A DNA stretch of 64,000 nucleotides from positions 62,001 through 126,000 of the forward strand of contig DASRBN010000019.1 in NCBI GenBank assembly GCA_035653615.1. The letters run 5' to 3'. The notes under the pieces are model-generated. The model saw only the letters and a list, made by a program, of their open reading frames with translations. It made no database searches and had not been told where the DNA came from. The position numbers were made by a program, and so were the translations under genes. The stretch comes from Ktedonobacteraceae bacterium. Lineage in GTDB: Bacteria > Chloroflexota > Ktedonobacteria > Ktedonobacterales > Ktedonobacteraceae. This document shows positions 35,911 to 46,513 of this stretch, in pieces (the stretch's first letter is position 1; each line of letters begins with the position of its first letter).

Positions 35911-35958
35911 CATCAAAAATCGGGACCAGGGCAATCACCCTGGTCCCGATTTTTGATG
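35911..35958. terminator. 21-bp perfect hairpin after the CpaF-like gene
   Basis: Arms 35911-35931 and 35938-35958, loop CAATCA. The stem contains AAAAATCGGGACC/GGTCCCGATTTTT, so the + strand transcript ends in a T-run within the stem. Nine bases after the stop codon. Confidence 0.85.
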
Positions 35959-36025
35959 ATAACCATAGATGGTGTTATACTACCCCTATGGCTCACGTAA
36001 ATAGTATTGAAGAAGAAGCTTCTTA

Positions 36026-37240
36026 ATGTACAACTCCTGGCTTGAAGATTATATGCTGCTCGCCCTGCGCATCGATAAGCTGCTGCGTGGGTTGAGCGAT
36101 ATGCCCTATATCGATTACTATTACGGTCCTGCCGGATTGAAACAGAGGGTTGAGGCAGAGACGGAAGTTCCTGCCGGTGAGCTTGTGGAGAACGCTCTTG
36201 CTCTGGCCGCTGCATTGCCTGAACAGGGATTTGAGGCTCGACGAAGCCGGTATCTTCATAAACACATAAGAGCGATGGAGACGATGAGCCGCAAGCTGAA
36301 TGGAGAACGCTTCTCCCTGGAAGATGAGGTGGAGCGCTGTTTCGATATTCGGCCATCCTGGATACTGGAAGAGCAGTTTGAGGAGGCGCTGGCGCTGTAT
36401 AATGAGGCGCTTCCCGGCAAGGGTACGCTAGCGCGGCGCTTATTCGAATGGCGCAGGCAGTATCAACTTCCCTGGCAAAAATTGGACATGCTGCCGCAAC
36501 TGGTAGAGCGCGTATTTGCCGGGGTGCGCAATCGCACGAAGCGCCTGGTGGAGCTTCCGCCCGAAGAGACAATAGAAGTCCGGGTGAATGTGGAGACGGA
36601 TATGGGTGCGGCGTGCTGGTACAAGGGCGGCTATCGCTCAGAGATCGAGATTAGCAATGCCTTCAGCAATTTGCGTTCGTTGCCGGACCTGTTGTGTCAC
36701 GAAGGATATCCGGGGCATCACACAGAGTATGTATTGAAAGAGCGGCACCTGTACCGGCAGCGTGGATATATGGAGCAGGCAATTGGGATGATTATCAGTC
36801 CTCAAGCAATGATCAGCGAGGGGATTGCGAACAACGCCGGCGAGATGATTTTTGCGCCCGGCGAGATGGACCAGTGGCTTGCCGAATACATTTACCCGGC
36901 AGTGGGCATCGAGGTGAATAAAATCACGCAAGTCGATACAATCAAGCTGAACAGGGCACGAGACTTACTGGAGGGCGTGCGCTGCAATGCCCTGTTTATG
37001 ATGCGCGAGGGACGGCCAGAAGATGAGATCATGGATTACATGGCAAAGTATTTGCAGGGGACCAATCTAGGACTTTTAGATGATTCCTGGCACGAGTGCT
37101 ATGTTTTTACCTACTACTATGGCAGGCAACTGGTGCGATCATGGCTGCAAAAGGAGGATCGCGAAGCCATATTCCGCCGCTTCCTGGTAGAAGAAATGTC
37201 TCCCTCGGACCTGTTGCAGCCCGAATTGCCGGAGGATTGA
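36026..37240 (+). CDS. DUF885-like putative metallocarboxypeptidase
   Basis: 404-residue soluble protein. CHEGYPGHHTEYVLKERHLY (224-243) matches the HExxx(x)HH zinc-binding motif of DUF885-type peptidases (H225, E226, H231, H232), and a glutamate further on (SEGIANNAGEMIF) may be the third ligand. Shorter than typical DUF885 proteins (about 550-600). No signal peptide, so cytosolic. An ABC-ATPase fragment follows after 24 bases. Enzyme activity is inferred from the motif only; the substrate is unknown. Confidence 0.68.
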   Translation: MYNSWLEDYMLLALRIDKLLRGLSDMPYIDYYYGPAGLKQRVEAETEVPAGELVENALALAAALPEQGFEARRSRYLHKHIRAMETMSRKLNGERFSLEDEVERCFDIRPSWILEEQFEEALALYNEALPGKGTLARRLFEWRRQYQLPWQKLDMLPQLVERVFAGVRNRTKRLVELPPEETIEVRVNVETDMGAACWYKGGYRSEIEISNAFSNLRSLPDLLCHEGYPGHHTEYVLKERHLYRQRGYMEQAIGMIISPQAMISEGIANNAGEMIFAPGEMDQWLAEYIYPAVGIEVNKITQVDTIKLNRARDLLEGVRCNALFMMREGRPEDEIMDYMAKYLQGTNLGLLDDSWHECYVFTYYYGRQLVRSWLQKEDREAIFRRFLVEEMSPSDLLQPELPED

Positions 37241-37264
37241 TTGCGGCATGAAAGAGGCGAATGT

Positions 37265-37576
37265 ATGACCGAAAAAATTGATACAACGGCGGCAATTGCA
37301 TGCCTTGATCTGACTAAAGTCTATGAAACGGGCGCAGCTGCGCTTCAGGACTTGACGCTGACGATTGAGCGCGGCATGAGCTTTGGCCTGCTGGGCGAGA
37401 ACGGTGCCGGCAAATCGACGCTGGTGCGATTGATAATGGACTTTCTCTTTCCTACAAGTGGTACGCTGTTATCCTCGCGCGCCTCGTATAGTCGCGGACT
37501 GATGCTGGCCACCGCCCTCTTGCGTATACCGCTGCTCGTACTCATGCTGCTGCTGAAGCTCCAGAAGCGACCTTGA
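37265..37576 (+). pseudogene. Truncated ABC transporter ATP-binding protein
   Basis: The first 67 codons are a normal ABC ATPase N-terminus ([20 protein letters not shown], Walker [11 protein letters not shown]). After [11 protein letters not shown] the frame runs into an unrelated hydrophobic tail ([20 protein letters not shown]) and stops at 37576. The Q-loop, signature motif and Walker B are absent, so the product cannot hydrolyse ATP. The hydrophobic tail may be the end of a lost permease gene, which would mean that a deletion joined two neighbouring genes. Confidence 0.75.
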
Positions 37577-37644
37577 AGCTTCAGCGACCGCATCATTTCA
37601 ACATGTCCACTCATGAGACAGGCAAACTGAAGATGTTCCTGTTC

Positions 37645-38241
37645 TTAATCCAACTCGACTACTGGCAGGCCGTAGACACCGAGAGTGGTGGAGATTTCGC
37701 TACCGTGATGGATGTCATGTTCGAGTACATGCCAGATGATCCACTGGCGCGAACGTGTCGGTTTCACTTCTCCTGCTAGCCGCTCCCTCTCCAACCACAT
37801 CCGGGCGTATGGCTGGAGCGCAGGCTCGACCTGTTTCGCGTGACGCACCCGCTCCGCCTCATCTAGAGGCGGGTAGACCTGCTCAAGATCAGCAGGGATC
37901 AAACGGGCAAGTGCCTGCTGGATCATCTGCCAGGTCTTCTCCAGTCCGGCAACCAGTTCTGCCGCCGGGTGGCATGGATCTACGTCCGCCTCACAGACTC
38001 CCAAAGCCCATAATTCAAGGGAAGTCAGATCGTCGCCCCCCTCGCCCATCCGCGCGTGGAACCACCATGCGCGATTGGCGACAATATGCGTCACATACAT
38101 ACCAATCGACCAGTGTTGTGGCGTGAGGCGCAAGGCGAGCTGCTCTCCGGTAAGAGGCGCGATGGCCGCGACGAGACGCTGTTGGTAGATACCCCATCCG
38201 CTGTAGAAAGGGAAAAGTGAAAGCTGATGTTCTTCTGTCAT
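37645..38241 (-). CDS. DinB-family protein
   Basis: Member of the DinB/YfiT-like four-helix-bundle superfamily, many of which bind a metal and some act as thiol-dependent transferases. 198 residues from the ATG at 38241 (GCAAGGAAT upstream). Likely metal histidines lie in SIGMYVTHIV and in WHVLEHDIHHGSEI near the C-terminus. Converges on the broken ABC gene. The frame is open to 38484, but the upstream part shows no family sequence. Confidence 0.72.
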   Translation of the reverse strand: MTEEHQLSLFPFYSGWGIYQQRLVAAIAPLTGEQLALRLTPQHWSIGMYVTHIVANRAWWFHARMGEGGDDLTSLELWALGVCEADVDPCHPAAELVAGLEKTWQMIQQALARLIPADLEQVYPPLDEAERVRHAKQVEPALQPYARMWLERERLAGEVKPTRSRQWIIWHVLEHDIHHGSEISTTLGVYGLPVVELD

Positions 38242-38717
38242 GATAGGTATTCCTTGCTTTCTTCTGAGAGAAAAAACAACACAATCGTATCGACAAGCGC
38301 AAGGACACGATGGGGCACAAAGAGGGAGCGGAGAGAAAAGGCTCATCGCTTGCATCATGATCGGATATGCCATGCCACTTTCGCACCATCCTGTTGCTTG
38401 CGCTATTACTATCCACCGTCTCGCGCAGGCTTTGTCAGAAAGGTTGTCGAGCAAGAAGCAGGCCCTACAGCATTCCCGGCACAAAACAACTCAGCGCCCA
38501 TGCCTGATGAGAGACACGCGAGAGATGGAAGCAAGAATGGTTATATCTGTTTCACTGTTTGAACAGGAACCAGGATGGAGTTAGCAGCACACCGGCATAG
38601 ATCTCAAAACCTCCTCAAAAAACGAGTGAATACTTTACTACTATACGGGGAGAAAGATGAACCTGTCAAGGATGGCTGGCGAACTGGCAAAAGGAGCCTG
38701 TCATTGTCGCTCAGGCC
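38242..38717. other. Intergenic stretch without a supported gene
   Basis: Between the DinB gene and a REP-like hairpin. Two overlapping plus-strand frames of about 110 codons lack ribosome sites and family features. Nothing else is evident. Confidence 0.5.
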
Positions 38718-38783
38718 TGTCATTCTGAGCGCAGCGAAGAATCGGTGCCCCGGCAGAGATTCTTCGCTGCGCTCAGAATGACA
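38718..38783. repeat. REP-like 26-bp hairpin
   Basis: TGTCATTCTGAGCGCAGCG and on (38718-38743) and its exact complement (38758-38783), loop 14 bases. It belongs to the same broad family of GTCAT-CTGAG-GAAG repeats as the cluster at 20621-20885. Confidence 0.8.
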
Positions 38784-38830
38784 CGTCCCTGGAGCGTCGC
38801 AAACCCTCTTCCCCAATAAAGAAAGATGCT

Positions 38831-38873
38831 TCTACAAAAAAACGCAATTATGTTACGGTAAAAACGTAACATA
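38831..38873 (-). terminator. Terminator of the gap-pgk-tpi operon
   Basis: On the minus strand TATGTTACG (38873-38865) pairs with CGTAACATA (38857-38849), loop 7 bases, followed 6 bases later by a run of seven T (38842-38836). It lies 16 bases after the tpiA stop. Confidence 0.75.
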
Positions 38874-38888
38874 GCTAGTGTTACACTT

Positions 38889-39686
38889 TTACTGTTGCAT
38901 CACCTCAATTGTCTTACGCACAATCTCCACGAAATCAGGTTTGATGCTCGCCCCCCCAACGAGCGCTCCATCGATATCGGGGTGAGCCATAAACTCTGCG
39001 ATGTTTTCCGAAGTAACGCTACCACCGTAGAGGATGCGTATGGCGGAGGCAACCTCTACACCATACATGTTACCGTAGAGCTGTCGAATAAGTTGGATTA
39101 CTTTTCCCGCGCCTTCGGGAGTGGCTGCTTTGCCGGTGCCGATGGCCCAGATTGGTTCGTAGGCAATCACGACCTCTTTCGTGTGCTGCTGCGGAAAATT
39201 CGCCAGGCTATGCTGCACCTGGTAGTGAATAACCTCTTCTGTTTTTCCGGCATCGTGTTCATCTTCGCGCTCGCCGATACAAATGATGGGACGCAGGCGA
39301 TGATCGAAAGCCGCGAGGGCCTTCTTATTCACGGACTCGTCGGTTTCGCAGAAGTAGGTACGGCGCTCCGAGTGACCGAGGATGACGGTGCTGCATAGTT
39401 GGCGTACCATGCTTGGAGAGGTTTCGCCGGTGAATGCTCCTTTCTCCTCATAATACATATTCTGAGCGCCCAGTTCCAGGCGTTCGAAGAGATGAGCATC
39501 CAGCACCTCTCGCACTGAAATGAGCGAGATGGTGGGCGGGCAGAGAATAGAAAGGATGTTGGGGTACTGCCGTAGCAGCATCCCCAATTGCGGCACAATC
39601 TCGGACGCGAAACTGGAAGCCTGCCGCGGGCCGTAGTGCATTTTCCAGTTTCCGGCAATGATTGCGGTACGCGTTGGAGTAGTCAT
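38889..39686 (-). CDS. tpiA: Triosephosphate isomerase
   Basis: Interconverts dihydroxyacetone phosphate and glyceraldehyde 3-phosphate. 265 residues with a slightly extended C-terminus. Family blocks: IAGNWKMH (lysine K17), [11 protein letters not shown] (catalytic histidine), [17 protein letters not shown] (catalytic glutamate and loop 6), YGGSVTSEN and GALVGGASI. The ATG overlaps the pgk stop by 4 bases, so it is coupled to pgk. Last gene of a three-gene glycolytic operon. Confidence 0.97.
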   Translation of the reverse strand: MTTPTRTAIIAGNWKMHYGPRQASSFASEIVPQLGMLLRQYPNILSILCPPTISLISVREVLDAHLFERLELGAQNMYYEEKGAFTGETSPSMVRQLCSTVILGHSERRTYFCETDESVNKKALAAFDHRLRPIICIGEREDEHDAGKTEEVIHYQVQHSLANFPQQHTKEVVIAYEPIWAIGTGKAATPEGAGKVIQLIRQLYGNMYGVEVASAIRILYGGSVTSENIAEFMAHPDIDGALVGGASIKPDFVEIVRKTIEVMQQ

Positions 39687-40882
39687 GGCGTTTTATCCTG
39701 TAAGGCTGCAACTCCGGGAAGGACGCGGCCCTCAAGAAATTCAAGTGACGCGCCTCCACCGGTCGAGACGTGGGTCATTTTTTCCGCTGCGTGTGCCTGT
39801 TCAACCGCCGCGGCTGAGTCACCGCCGCCGATAATGGTGGTAGCCCCCGCTGCCGTTCGCTGCGCGAGCATGTCGATGATGGCATCAGTACCTTTGGCGA
39901 AGGCCGACATTTCCGCTACACCAAGCGTCCCGTTCCACACGATAGTTTGCGCGTCCGCCAGGGCCTGGTCGAAAGCCGAAATGGTTTCGGGGCCGATGTC
40001 GAGGATGCGCCAGCCGGTGGGAACATCCTTGATAGAAACCACCCTGGAATTGGCATCGGCGGCAAAGCGGTCCGCTATCACCACGTCTACAGGCAGCATA
40101 AATTTCAGGTCGCGCTGGCGAGCCTTAGCCATCAAATCGCGTGCCACGTCGAGCTTACCCTCTTCAAAGAGCGAGTCGCCGATTTCATACCCCTCGGCTT
40201 TGAGGAAGGTATTCGCCATACCCCCGCCGATGAGCAGCGTATCGACCATGCTGATGAGGCGCTCCAAAACGGCGATTTTGTCGGAGACTTTGGCGCCACC
40301 GATAATGGCGGCGAAAGGTCGCTTTGGATGTTCGAGCGCTGATCCAAGGAAGTTGATCTCCTTCTCCATCAGGAAGCCTGCCACGCCGGGCAAGTAATGA
40401 GTAACACCCTCGGTTGAGGCATGCGCGCGGTGTGCTGTACCAAAGGCATCGTTGACGTAGACTTCGCCTAACGACGCAAGCTGGCGCGCGAATTCTGGAT
40501 CGTTCTTTTCCTCTTCTTTATGGAAGCGCAGGTTTTCGAGCAGCAGTACCTGGCCGGGCCGCAAAGTTCTGGCCTGCGCCTCGATCTCAGGCCCGGTGCA
40601 GTCGGTTGCCAGCAATACTGGTTTGCCCAATAACTGGCTCAAGCGATAGCCCGCCGGTTTGAGGCTCATTTTGGGAACGACTTTGCCATCCGGCCTGCCC
40701 AGGTGCGACATGAGGATGACAGCCGCGCCAAGGTCGAGCAGGTATTGAATACTGGGTAGGGCTGCGCGAATGCGCGTATCATCCGTGATGTGTTGCTCGG
40801 CGTCCAACGGCACATTGAAATCGACGCGCATCAGTACGCGCTTGCCCTTAACATCGATGTCACGAATAGTCTTCTTATTCAT
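39683..40882 (-). CDS. pgk: Phosphoglycerate kinase
   Basis: Forms ATP and 3-phosphoglycerate from 1,3-bisphosphoglycerate. 399 residues from the ATG at 40882, which has GAAGGA upstream; the frame is open for another 31 codons, which lack family sequence and overlap the gap gene. Blocks: [67 protein letters not shown] and, near the end, [10 protein letters not shown] and [16 protein letters not shown]. 13 bases after gap and coupled to tpiA. Confidence 0.97.
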   Translation of the reverse strand: MNKKTIRDIDVKGKRVLMRVDFNVPLDAEQHITDDTRIRAALPSIQYLLDLGAAVILMSHLGRPDGKVVPKMSLKPAGYRLSQLLGKPVLLATDCTGPEIEAQARTLRPGQVLLLENLRFHKEEEKNDPEFARQLASLGEVYVNDAFGTAHRAHASTEGVTHYLPGVAGFLMEKEINFLGSALEHPKRPFAAIIGGAKVSDKIAVLERLISMVDTLLIGGGMANTFLKAEGYEIGDSLFEEGKLDVARDLMAKARQRDLKFMLPVDVVIADRFAADANSRVVSIKDVPTGWRILDIGPETISAFDQALADAQTIVWNGTLGVAEMSAFAKGTDAIIDMLAQRTAAGATTIIGGGDSAAAVEQAHAAEKMTHVSTGGGASLEFLEGRVLPGVAALQDKTP

Positions 40883-40895
40883 GGCTATTCCTTCA

Positions 40896-41930
<1,035 letters not shown>

Positions 41931-41968
41931 CTAAGATGAAATTGACCGTATGAGGCGAAAAATATATA

Positions 41969-41984
41969 TGTTTCACGTGAAACA
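41969..41984. promoter_or_regulatory. parS site 1 (ParB-binding centromere)
   Basis: TGTTTCACGTGAAACA, a 16/16 match to the bacterial chromosomal parS consensus. The palindrome extends further through ATATATA/TATATAT flanks. Upstream of gap. Confidence 0.92.
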
Positions 41985-42175
41985 TATATAGGACTCTGTC
42001 ATCCATCTGTAGGGACAGCGGCTCGTCGCTGTCCTGGTCGCCCGCCTTTCACTTGCTTCCAACCTTTTTCTTCCCTCCCAGGGTAGCATTGTGAAGTCAC
42101 AAAACGATCACAGAAATGAGAAGGAAGATCACAATGGGTTTACAAAGAAAGAGTATCACCGCAGTTGTGGGACGG

Positions 42176-43651
42176 TCAAGGTCGATTATCGATAACCGGA
42201 ACAGGTATGACGCCAATTGAGAAACGTACGTAGTCATCGGTATAGCCAAACCCGCTGCCGGGAACTCCTGCGATACCCGTTTTTTCGAAAGCGGAGAATG
42301 CATCCTCTCCTGGCCGCAACTGGCTCCAATTATAAACGGTCGCATCGTCGCCAACATGTATCTGGTTGAAAATCTGAAATTCTTCGTCCAGGCGCTGCAG
42401 CTGTGCAATCAGCCGGTTGCGTCGCAGGCGATAGAAAGCTCGCAACTTTTCAAGCAACCAGGGACGCGCCTGTATCAAACGAGTATATGCCATGTAGCGT
42501 AGTTGCCATTCGGCGGGTAGCGATGCCATGCTATTCGCCCAACAAACAATCACTTTCGATGCGACCTGCGGACTGCCAATCGTAACCCAGCCGAAACGCT
42601 CGCCTGTCAGCGTATACGATTTGGAAAAACTGCTGATAAAAAAGGTATGCGCATAGACATCGGGAACGTTGAAGGTAGCCATGCGGGCCTGGTCCTCTTC
42701 CTGTATGCCGGTGCCGATATAGGCGAGGTCCGCCAGGATATAAATTTCACGGCCTGATTCCCAGTACTTTCTCAGCACAGCGAAGATCCGGTTGAGTTCA
42801 TCCGGTGTATAGGCAAAGGTGGTCGGATTGTTTGTAACGGTAAGGTAAAATGCGCGAATATCCGGCGTCTGCGCGAGTATGTCATCGAGTTGCTGCGCCG
42901 TAAGTTTGAAGTAATTGGCGGCATCTGTATGAAATTTGTGCAGGCGATAGCCATACGATTGTGCCTGCCACTCCGGTACATTAAAGCCTGGAGTAGGGAA
43001 CAGCACGGCGATATCGCTATGCCGTTGATCTTTGAAGAGTACGGCCAGCCCGCGCAAAACTTTGTCGATGATGTCCATCGCGCCTAACCCCAGGTATAGC
43101 TGTTCTGCTGTAGCAGCAATGCCCCATTTTCGCGTTTCCCCGGCGAGCCAGCCACGCAGGACGATATTGCCGTTGCCATATATATCGTAAATCCGCAGAT
43201 CGATGCCTTGTTGTAGCAGTTCTCTTTCACATACCTGCATCTGTTCGCGCAGCCAGAGGTAGGTTTCGCCGCTGGCCACGTAGCCATGCAGTGGTTCGCC
43301 CGGCAGAGCGACTCCCAGCTCGTCGGCGAGGAGTCGATAATCGCGCGGGCCTCCTGGCTCTCCTTCGTATTCCGTAATGTTGCGCAGGTTCACGTCGCCT
43401 ATCGTGCGGTTGACAATTTCAGACTGGATAACTTCCTCCGAGAGGTGAAGTTCGCGACAATGCTGTTCCAATTCATGCACCATGCGAGCCATTACGCGGA
43501 TGGGACTCGAGCCTTCCTGGACAAGGGGGCGATAGTGAGGAACTGCCTGCTGGCGGAGCTGCCGGATGATAGCAGCTTGTTCTTGAAACGAGGGTGACGA
43601 TACATCAAGTGAGTCGGGCGAATCCACAGGTGGTTGATCGTGGGTAATCAC
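42176..43651 (-). CDS. PLP-dependent class I/II aminotransferase
   Basis: Fold-type I aminotransferase, 491 residues, longer than the usual 390-430 because of an extra N-terminal 90 residues (LSEEVIQSEIVNRTIGDVNL). The PLP lysine is in SSFSKSYTLTGERFGW; other cofactor contacts are TVTNNPTTFAYTP and ILADLAYIGTG, and the C-terminal arginine lies in YVRFSIGVIP. The general layout recalls aspartate aminotransferase/decarboxylase relatives, but the substrate is not evident. Flanked by parS sites on both sides, and divergent to nothing: all neighbours are on the minus strand. Confidence 0.82.
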   Translation of the reverse strand: MITHDQPPVDSPDSLDVSSPSFQEQAAIIRQLRQQAVPHYRPLVQEGSSPIRVMARMVHELEQHCRELHLSEEVIQSEIVNRTIGDVNLRNITEYEGEPGGPRDYRLLADELGVALPGEPLHGYVASGETYLWLREQMQVCERELLQQGIDLRIYDIYGNGNIVLRGWLAGETRKWGIAATAEQLYLGLGAMDIIDKVLRGLAVLFKDQRHSDIAVLFPTPGFNVPEWQAQSYGYRLHKFHTDAANYFKLTAQQLDDILAQTPDIRAFYLTVTNNPTTFAYTPDELNRIFAVLRKYWESGREIYILADLAYIGTGIQEEDQARMATFNVPDVYAHTFFISSFSKSYTLTGERFGWVTIGSPQVASKVIVCWANSMASLPAEWQLRYMAYTRLIQARPWLLEKLRAFYRLRRNRLIAQLQRLDEEFQIFNQIHVGDDATVYNWSQLRPGEDAFSAFEKTGIAGVPGSGFGYTDDYVRFSIGVIPVPVIDNRP

Positions 43652-43773
43652 CAGTTTTACTCCCTTCGGTTACGCAACACCGGCGTAGCTTGCTAGATGC
43701 CGGTCTCCATTGACCGGCGACTACTACAGAGTGTAGCATATTGGGAAGGGTAAAACAAGCTGAGGTAATACCA

Positions 43774-43789
43774 TGTTTCACGTGAAACA
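43774..43789. promoter_or_regulatory. parS site 2
   Basis: TGTTTCACGTGAAACA, perfect. In the short gap between the hutH stop (43808) and the aminotransferase start (43651). A 7-bp hairpin GCCGGTC/GACCGGC lies 55 bases away at about 43700-43719. Confidence 0.92.
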
Positions 43790-43807
43790 TATTTGTGGAA
43801 CCAATTC

Positions 43808-45349
43808 TTACCCTATACTCTCAAATGCTCCCACCTTAACTGCTTCGACTAAGACAGCAATATCTGGCGCCAGCGTGCGATCATGTTCCAGTTTTGGCAC
43901 GTATGAGCGCACAATCTCAAATGCCTGCTGTACGCCCTGGCCGGGTTTGAGCGGTTTGCGAAATTCCAGCATCTGGGCGGCGCACATCAATTCGATGGCG
44001 ACAACCTGGCGCGCCTGTTCAATGAGGCGCTGAACCTTATGCGCTGCCGTTGCTCCCATGCTATTGAAGTCCTCCATACCGGCAGAGGTCGGTATCGAAT
44101 CAATGCTGGCAGGATGCGCCAGTATTTTGATCTCATTGACCAGCGCCGCCGCGACATATTGCGCGATCATGAAGCCGGAGTTCAGACCGGGATTCGGCGT
44201 CAAAAAGAGCGGCGCGCCACCCTCGTCCCAATCGTGTGGGCCTAATAGATTGAAGATGCGGCGCTCGGAAAAACTTGCCAGTTGGGCGAGCGAGATAGCC
44301 AGTACGTCGAGCGCCATCGCCAGTGGTTGCCCGTGAAAATTGCCCCCACTCAACACAACGCCATCCTCTGGGAAAACGAGCGGATTATCGGTCACGGCGT
44401 CCAGTTCGCGCTCAAAAATGTTGGAGCAATACTCTATAGCGTCGCGTATCGCTCCGAAGACTTGCGGCGCGCAGCGCATCGTGTAAGGGTCTTGCACGCG
44501 CGGGCAATCGCGATGGCTAAGATTGATTTCGCTTTCGCGCAACAAATGGCGCAAACGTGCGGCGCTCTCCTGCTGTCCCAGTTGACCACGGCGCTTTGAG
44601 ATGCGGGCATCAAAAGGCACGTGGCTGCCCATCAAACCCTCGATGCTCATGGCAGCTGCAACTTCCGCCGCTCGCAGCAGCACCTGCGCATCGGCAAGCG
44701 CCAGCACGGCAATCGCCTCCATCAGGTGCGTTCCATTGATCAGCGCGAGACCTTCTTTAGCATGCAGTTGCAGCGGTTCGAGATCAGCATGCCGCAAAGC
44801 TTCCATTCCCGTAACAATGTGGCCGTCATAAAATGCCTCACCTTCTCCTATAATGATCAAGCCAAGATGCGCAAGCGGGGCAAGATCACCGCTCGCACCT
44901 ACCGATCCACGCGAGGGAATGCGAGGATAAATTCTGGTATTGAGCATGCTTATGAGCAGCTGCACAACTTCCGGGCGGACGCCGGAATTGCCGCGTGCCA
45001 GGCTTGCCGCCAGCAGCAGCATGATGGCTCGCGCGACCTCCTCGCTCAGAGGCTCTCCAACCCCTGACGCGTGACTGCGCAAAAGATTGTGCTGCAGATC
45101 TACCAGTTGCTCATGGGGAATGCGCACCCGGCTCAAGTGACCAAATCCGGTGGTTACGCCATATACTTTTTGATCCTCGTCCGCCAGTTTATCGATTACC
45201 GCCCTGGCTGCAAGAATGCTATCGAGAGATTCTGCGCCTAAAACAACCGGCGCGTAGTGGCGGGCGACGGCCAGCACTTCTGGAACCGTCAAGGTCTGCC
45301 CATTAAGAGTCACGCCGGCAGGTAATGTAACGTGTGTGTCTATCTTCAT
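43808..45349 (-). CDS. hutH: Histidine ammonia-lyase
   Basis: Deaminates histidine to urocanate, first step of histidine breakdown. 513 residues. The self-forming MIO cofactor triad Ala-Ser-Gly lies in RGSVGASGDLAPLAHLGL. Other blocks: YGVTTGFGHLSR, NLLRSHASGVGEPL, QDPYTMRCAPQVFGAIRD, DNPLVF and GNFHGQPLAMALD. Same strand as hutI, but a broken glycosyltransferase gene and two parS sites lie between them. hutU is not in the window. Confidence 0.96.
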   Translation of the reverse strand: MKIDTHVTLPAGVTLNGQTLTVPEVLAVARHYAPVVLGAESLDSILAARAVIDKLADEDQKVYGVTTGFGHLSRVRIPHEQLVDLQHNLLRSHASGVGEPLSEEVARAIMLLLAASLARGNSGVRPEVVQLLISMLNTRIYPRIPSRGSVGASGDLAPLAHLGLIIIGEGEAFYDGHIVTGMEALRHADLEPLQLHAKEGLALINGTHLMEAIAVLALADAQVLLRAAEVAAAMSIEGLMGSHVPFDARISKRRGQLGQQESAARLRHLLRESEINLSHRDCPRVQDPYTMRCAPQVFGAIRDAIEYCSNIFERELDAVTDNPLVFPEDGVVLSGGNFHGQPLAMALDVLAISLAQLASFSERRIFNLLGPHDWDEGGAPLFLTPNPGLNSGFMIAQYVAAALVNEIKILAHPASIDSIPTSAGMEDFNSMGATAAHKVQRLIEQARQVVAIELMCAAQMLEFRKPLKPGQGVQQAFEIVRSYVPKLEHDRTLAPDIAVLVEAVKVGAFESIG

Positions 45350-45465
45350 CGGAGAAGTCGTCCTTTCTGGCTACGATGCCTGTATATGCATTGTAACAGA
45401 TAGACGAGCGTCATGTAAAAGCATCTGAGACCCAATAATAAGTTTTCAAAAATACCCGGCAACAG

Positions 45466-45493
45466 GTCGATTGATTGTGCCCACCGCCGATAA
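45466..45493 (+). repeat. Partial copy of the dispersed palindromic repeat
   Basis: GTCGATTGATTGTGCCCACC and GCCGATA match the right half of copies A, C and D. Confidence 0.5.
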
Positions 45494-45519
45494 TGAAATT
45501 TCACCAGCATAACACGAAT

Positions 45520-46358
45520 TTATTCTTGTCTTTTATCTCGCAAGATTTGCTCAATCGCCACGCGCAATGTTGCCACTCCATCTTCCTGCATGATTCTGGC
45601 CTGTACCTTACGGGCTTGCTCTTGATAGGTCGGGGTATATAGAAGTGCATTCAAGGCTTGCCTGGCGCGCCTGGCTGTATAGTGCTTGCGCGATATCCAT
45701 ATCCCGGCTTTGCGCAGCGCAACCTGCGCCGCATTGAAAGGTTGATCCATGCCTCCTGGCACTACCAGGGATGGAACCCCGGCTCGCAAACATTGCCCAA
45801 TTGTTCCAATACCCCCATGATGAATCACTGCCGCGCACGATGGAAAAATCTGAGAAAAGGGCGCGAAGGAGATATTGAGAACATCGTCATTATCCTCAAT
45901 GGAACCGGGCATTTCGGGTTCATTGAGCAATAACGCCCGTGCGCCACACGCGAGAATGCTTTCTGCACTGGTACGGTAGTAAGGAGCGAATAGTGTGCGC
46001 TCGCCAGGTGCAACGGTACCGGAAGTAACCGTCACCACAGGCTTTCTCCCATTCAGAAATGCTTTGAGCTTTGCAGGAAACTGCCAGTCTACCGACCCAT
46101 CCCAGAAGCAAAAGCCTGTCACTCGAATATACTCCGGCCAGTCGTCCTGGCGAGGCATAAACGCGGGAGAAACCGCCAGGGCCGTGAATGTGGGTGATAG
46201 ATTGCCGGTCCACATCAGATTGGCGCCTGGTTGCACGTGGAACTTGCGCCGGACCTGGTTCACCGGTTTGTCGACGATGCGGCGCAGGACTATCCCACCA
46301 AGAAACAAGGATTGAGATCACCGCTTGAGCCAAAAGTAGTGATTACAATACGAGCCAT
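45520..46358 (-). pseudogene. MGT-type glycosyltransferase with internal deletion
   Basis: UDP-glycosyltransferase/MGT family, normally about 400-430 residues. A true N-terminus starts at 46358 (MARIVITTFGSSGDLNP, with a ribosome site GAGGAAGAG), but after 17 residues it runs into CFLVG and a stop. From 46308 another frame gives 262 residues of the C-terminal half (GGIVLRRIVDKPVN, TVTSGTVAPGE, HHGGIGTIGQCLRAGVPSLVVPGGMDQPFNA), including the nucleotide-sugar motif. About 150 codons of the acceptor-binding domain are deleted near 46300-46310, with a frame change. Not functional. Confidence 0.8.
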
Positions 46359-46447
46359 CTCTTCCTCTTTCGGAGATTCATTTCTGTAAGATCAGGTCAA
46401 TTTCTTCGACGCTGTTTTAGCCAGGCAAATTGCAGTAGAAAATGAAA

Positions 46448-46463
46448 TGTTTCACGTGAAACA
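46448..46463. promoter_or_regulatory. parS site 3
   Basis: TGTTTCACGTGAAACA, perfect. Between the glycosyltransferase pseudogene and hutI, 37 bases from site 4. Confidence 0.92.
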
Positions 46464-46484
46464 TCGCTTCTGTAAAACGACGGA

Positions 46485-46500
46485 TGTTTCACGTGAAACA
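46485..46500. promoter_or_regulatory. parS site 4
   Basis: TGTTTCACGTGAAACA, perfect. It lies 14 bases beyond the stop codon of hutI; with site 3 it forms a close tandem pair. Confidence 0.92.
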
Positions 46501-46513
46501 TGCTCATGAATGA

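Noticed and set aside
38240-38584. Two overlapping plus-strand frames of about 110 codons
   Set aside because: No ribosome site or recognisable sequence; they run antisense to the leader of the DinB gene.
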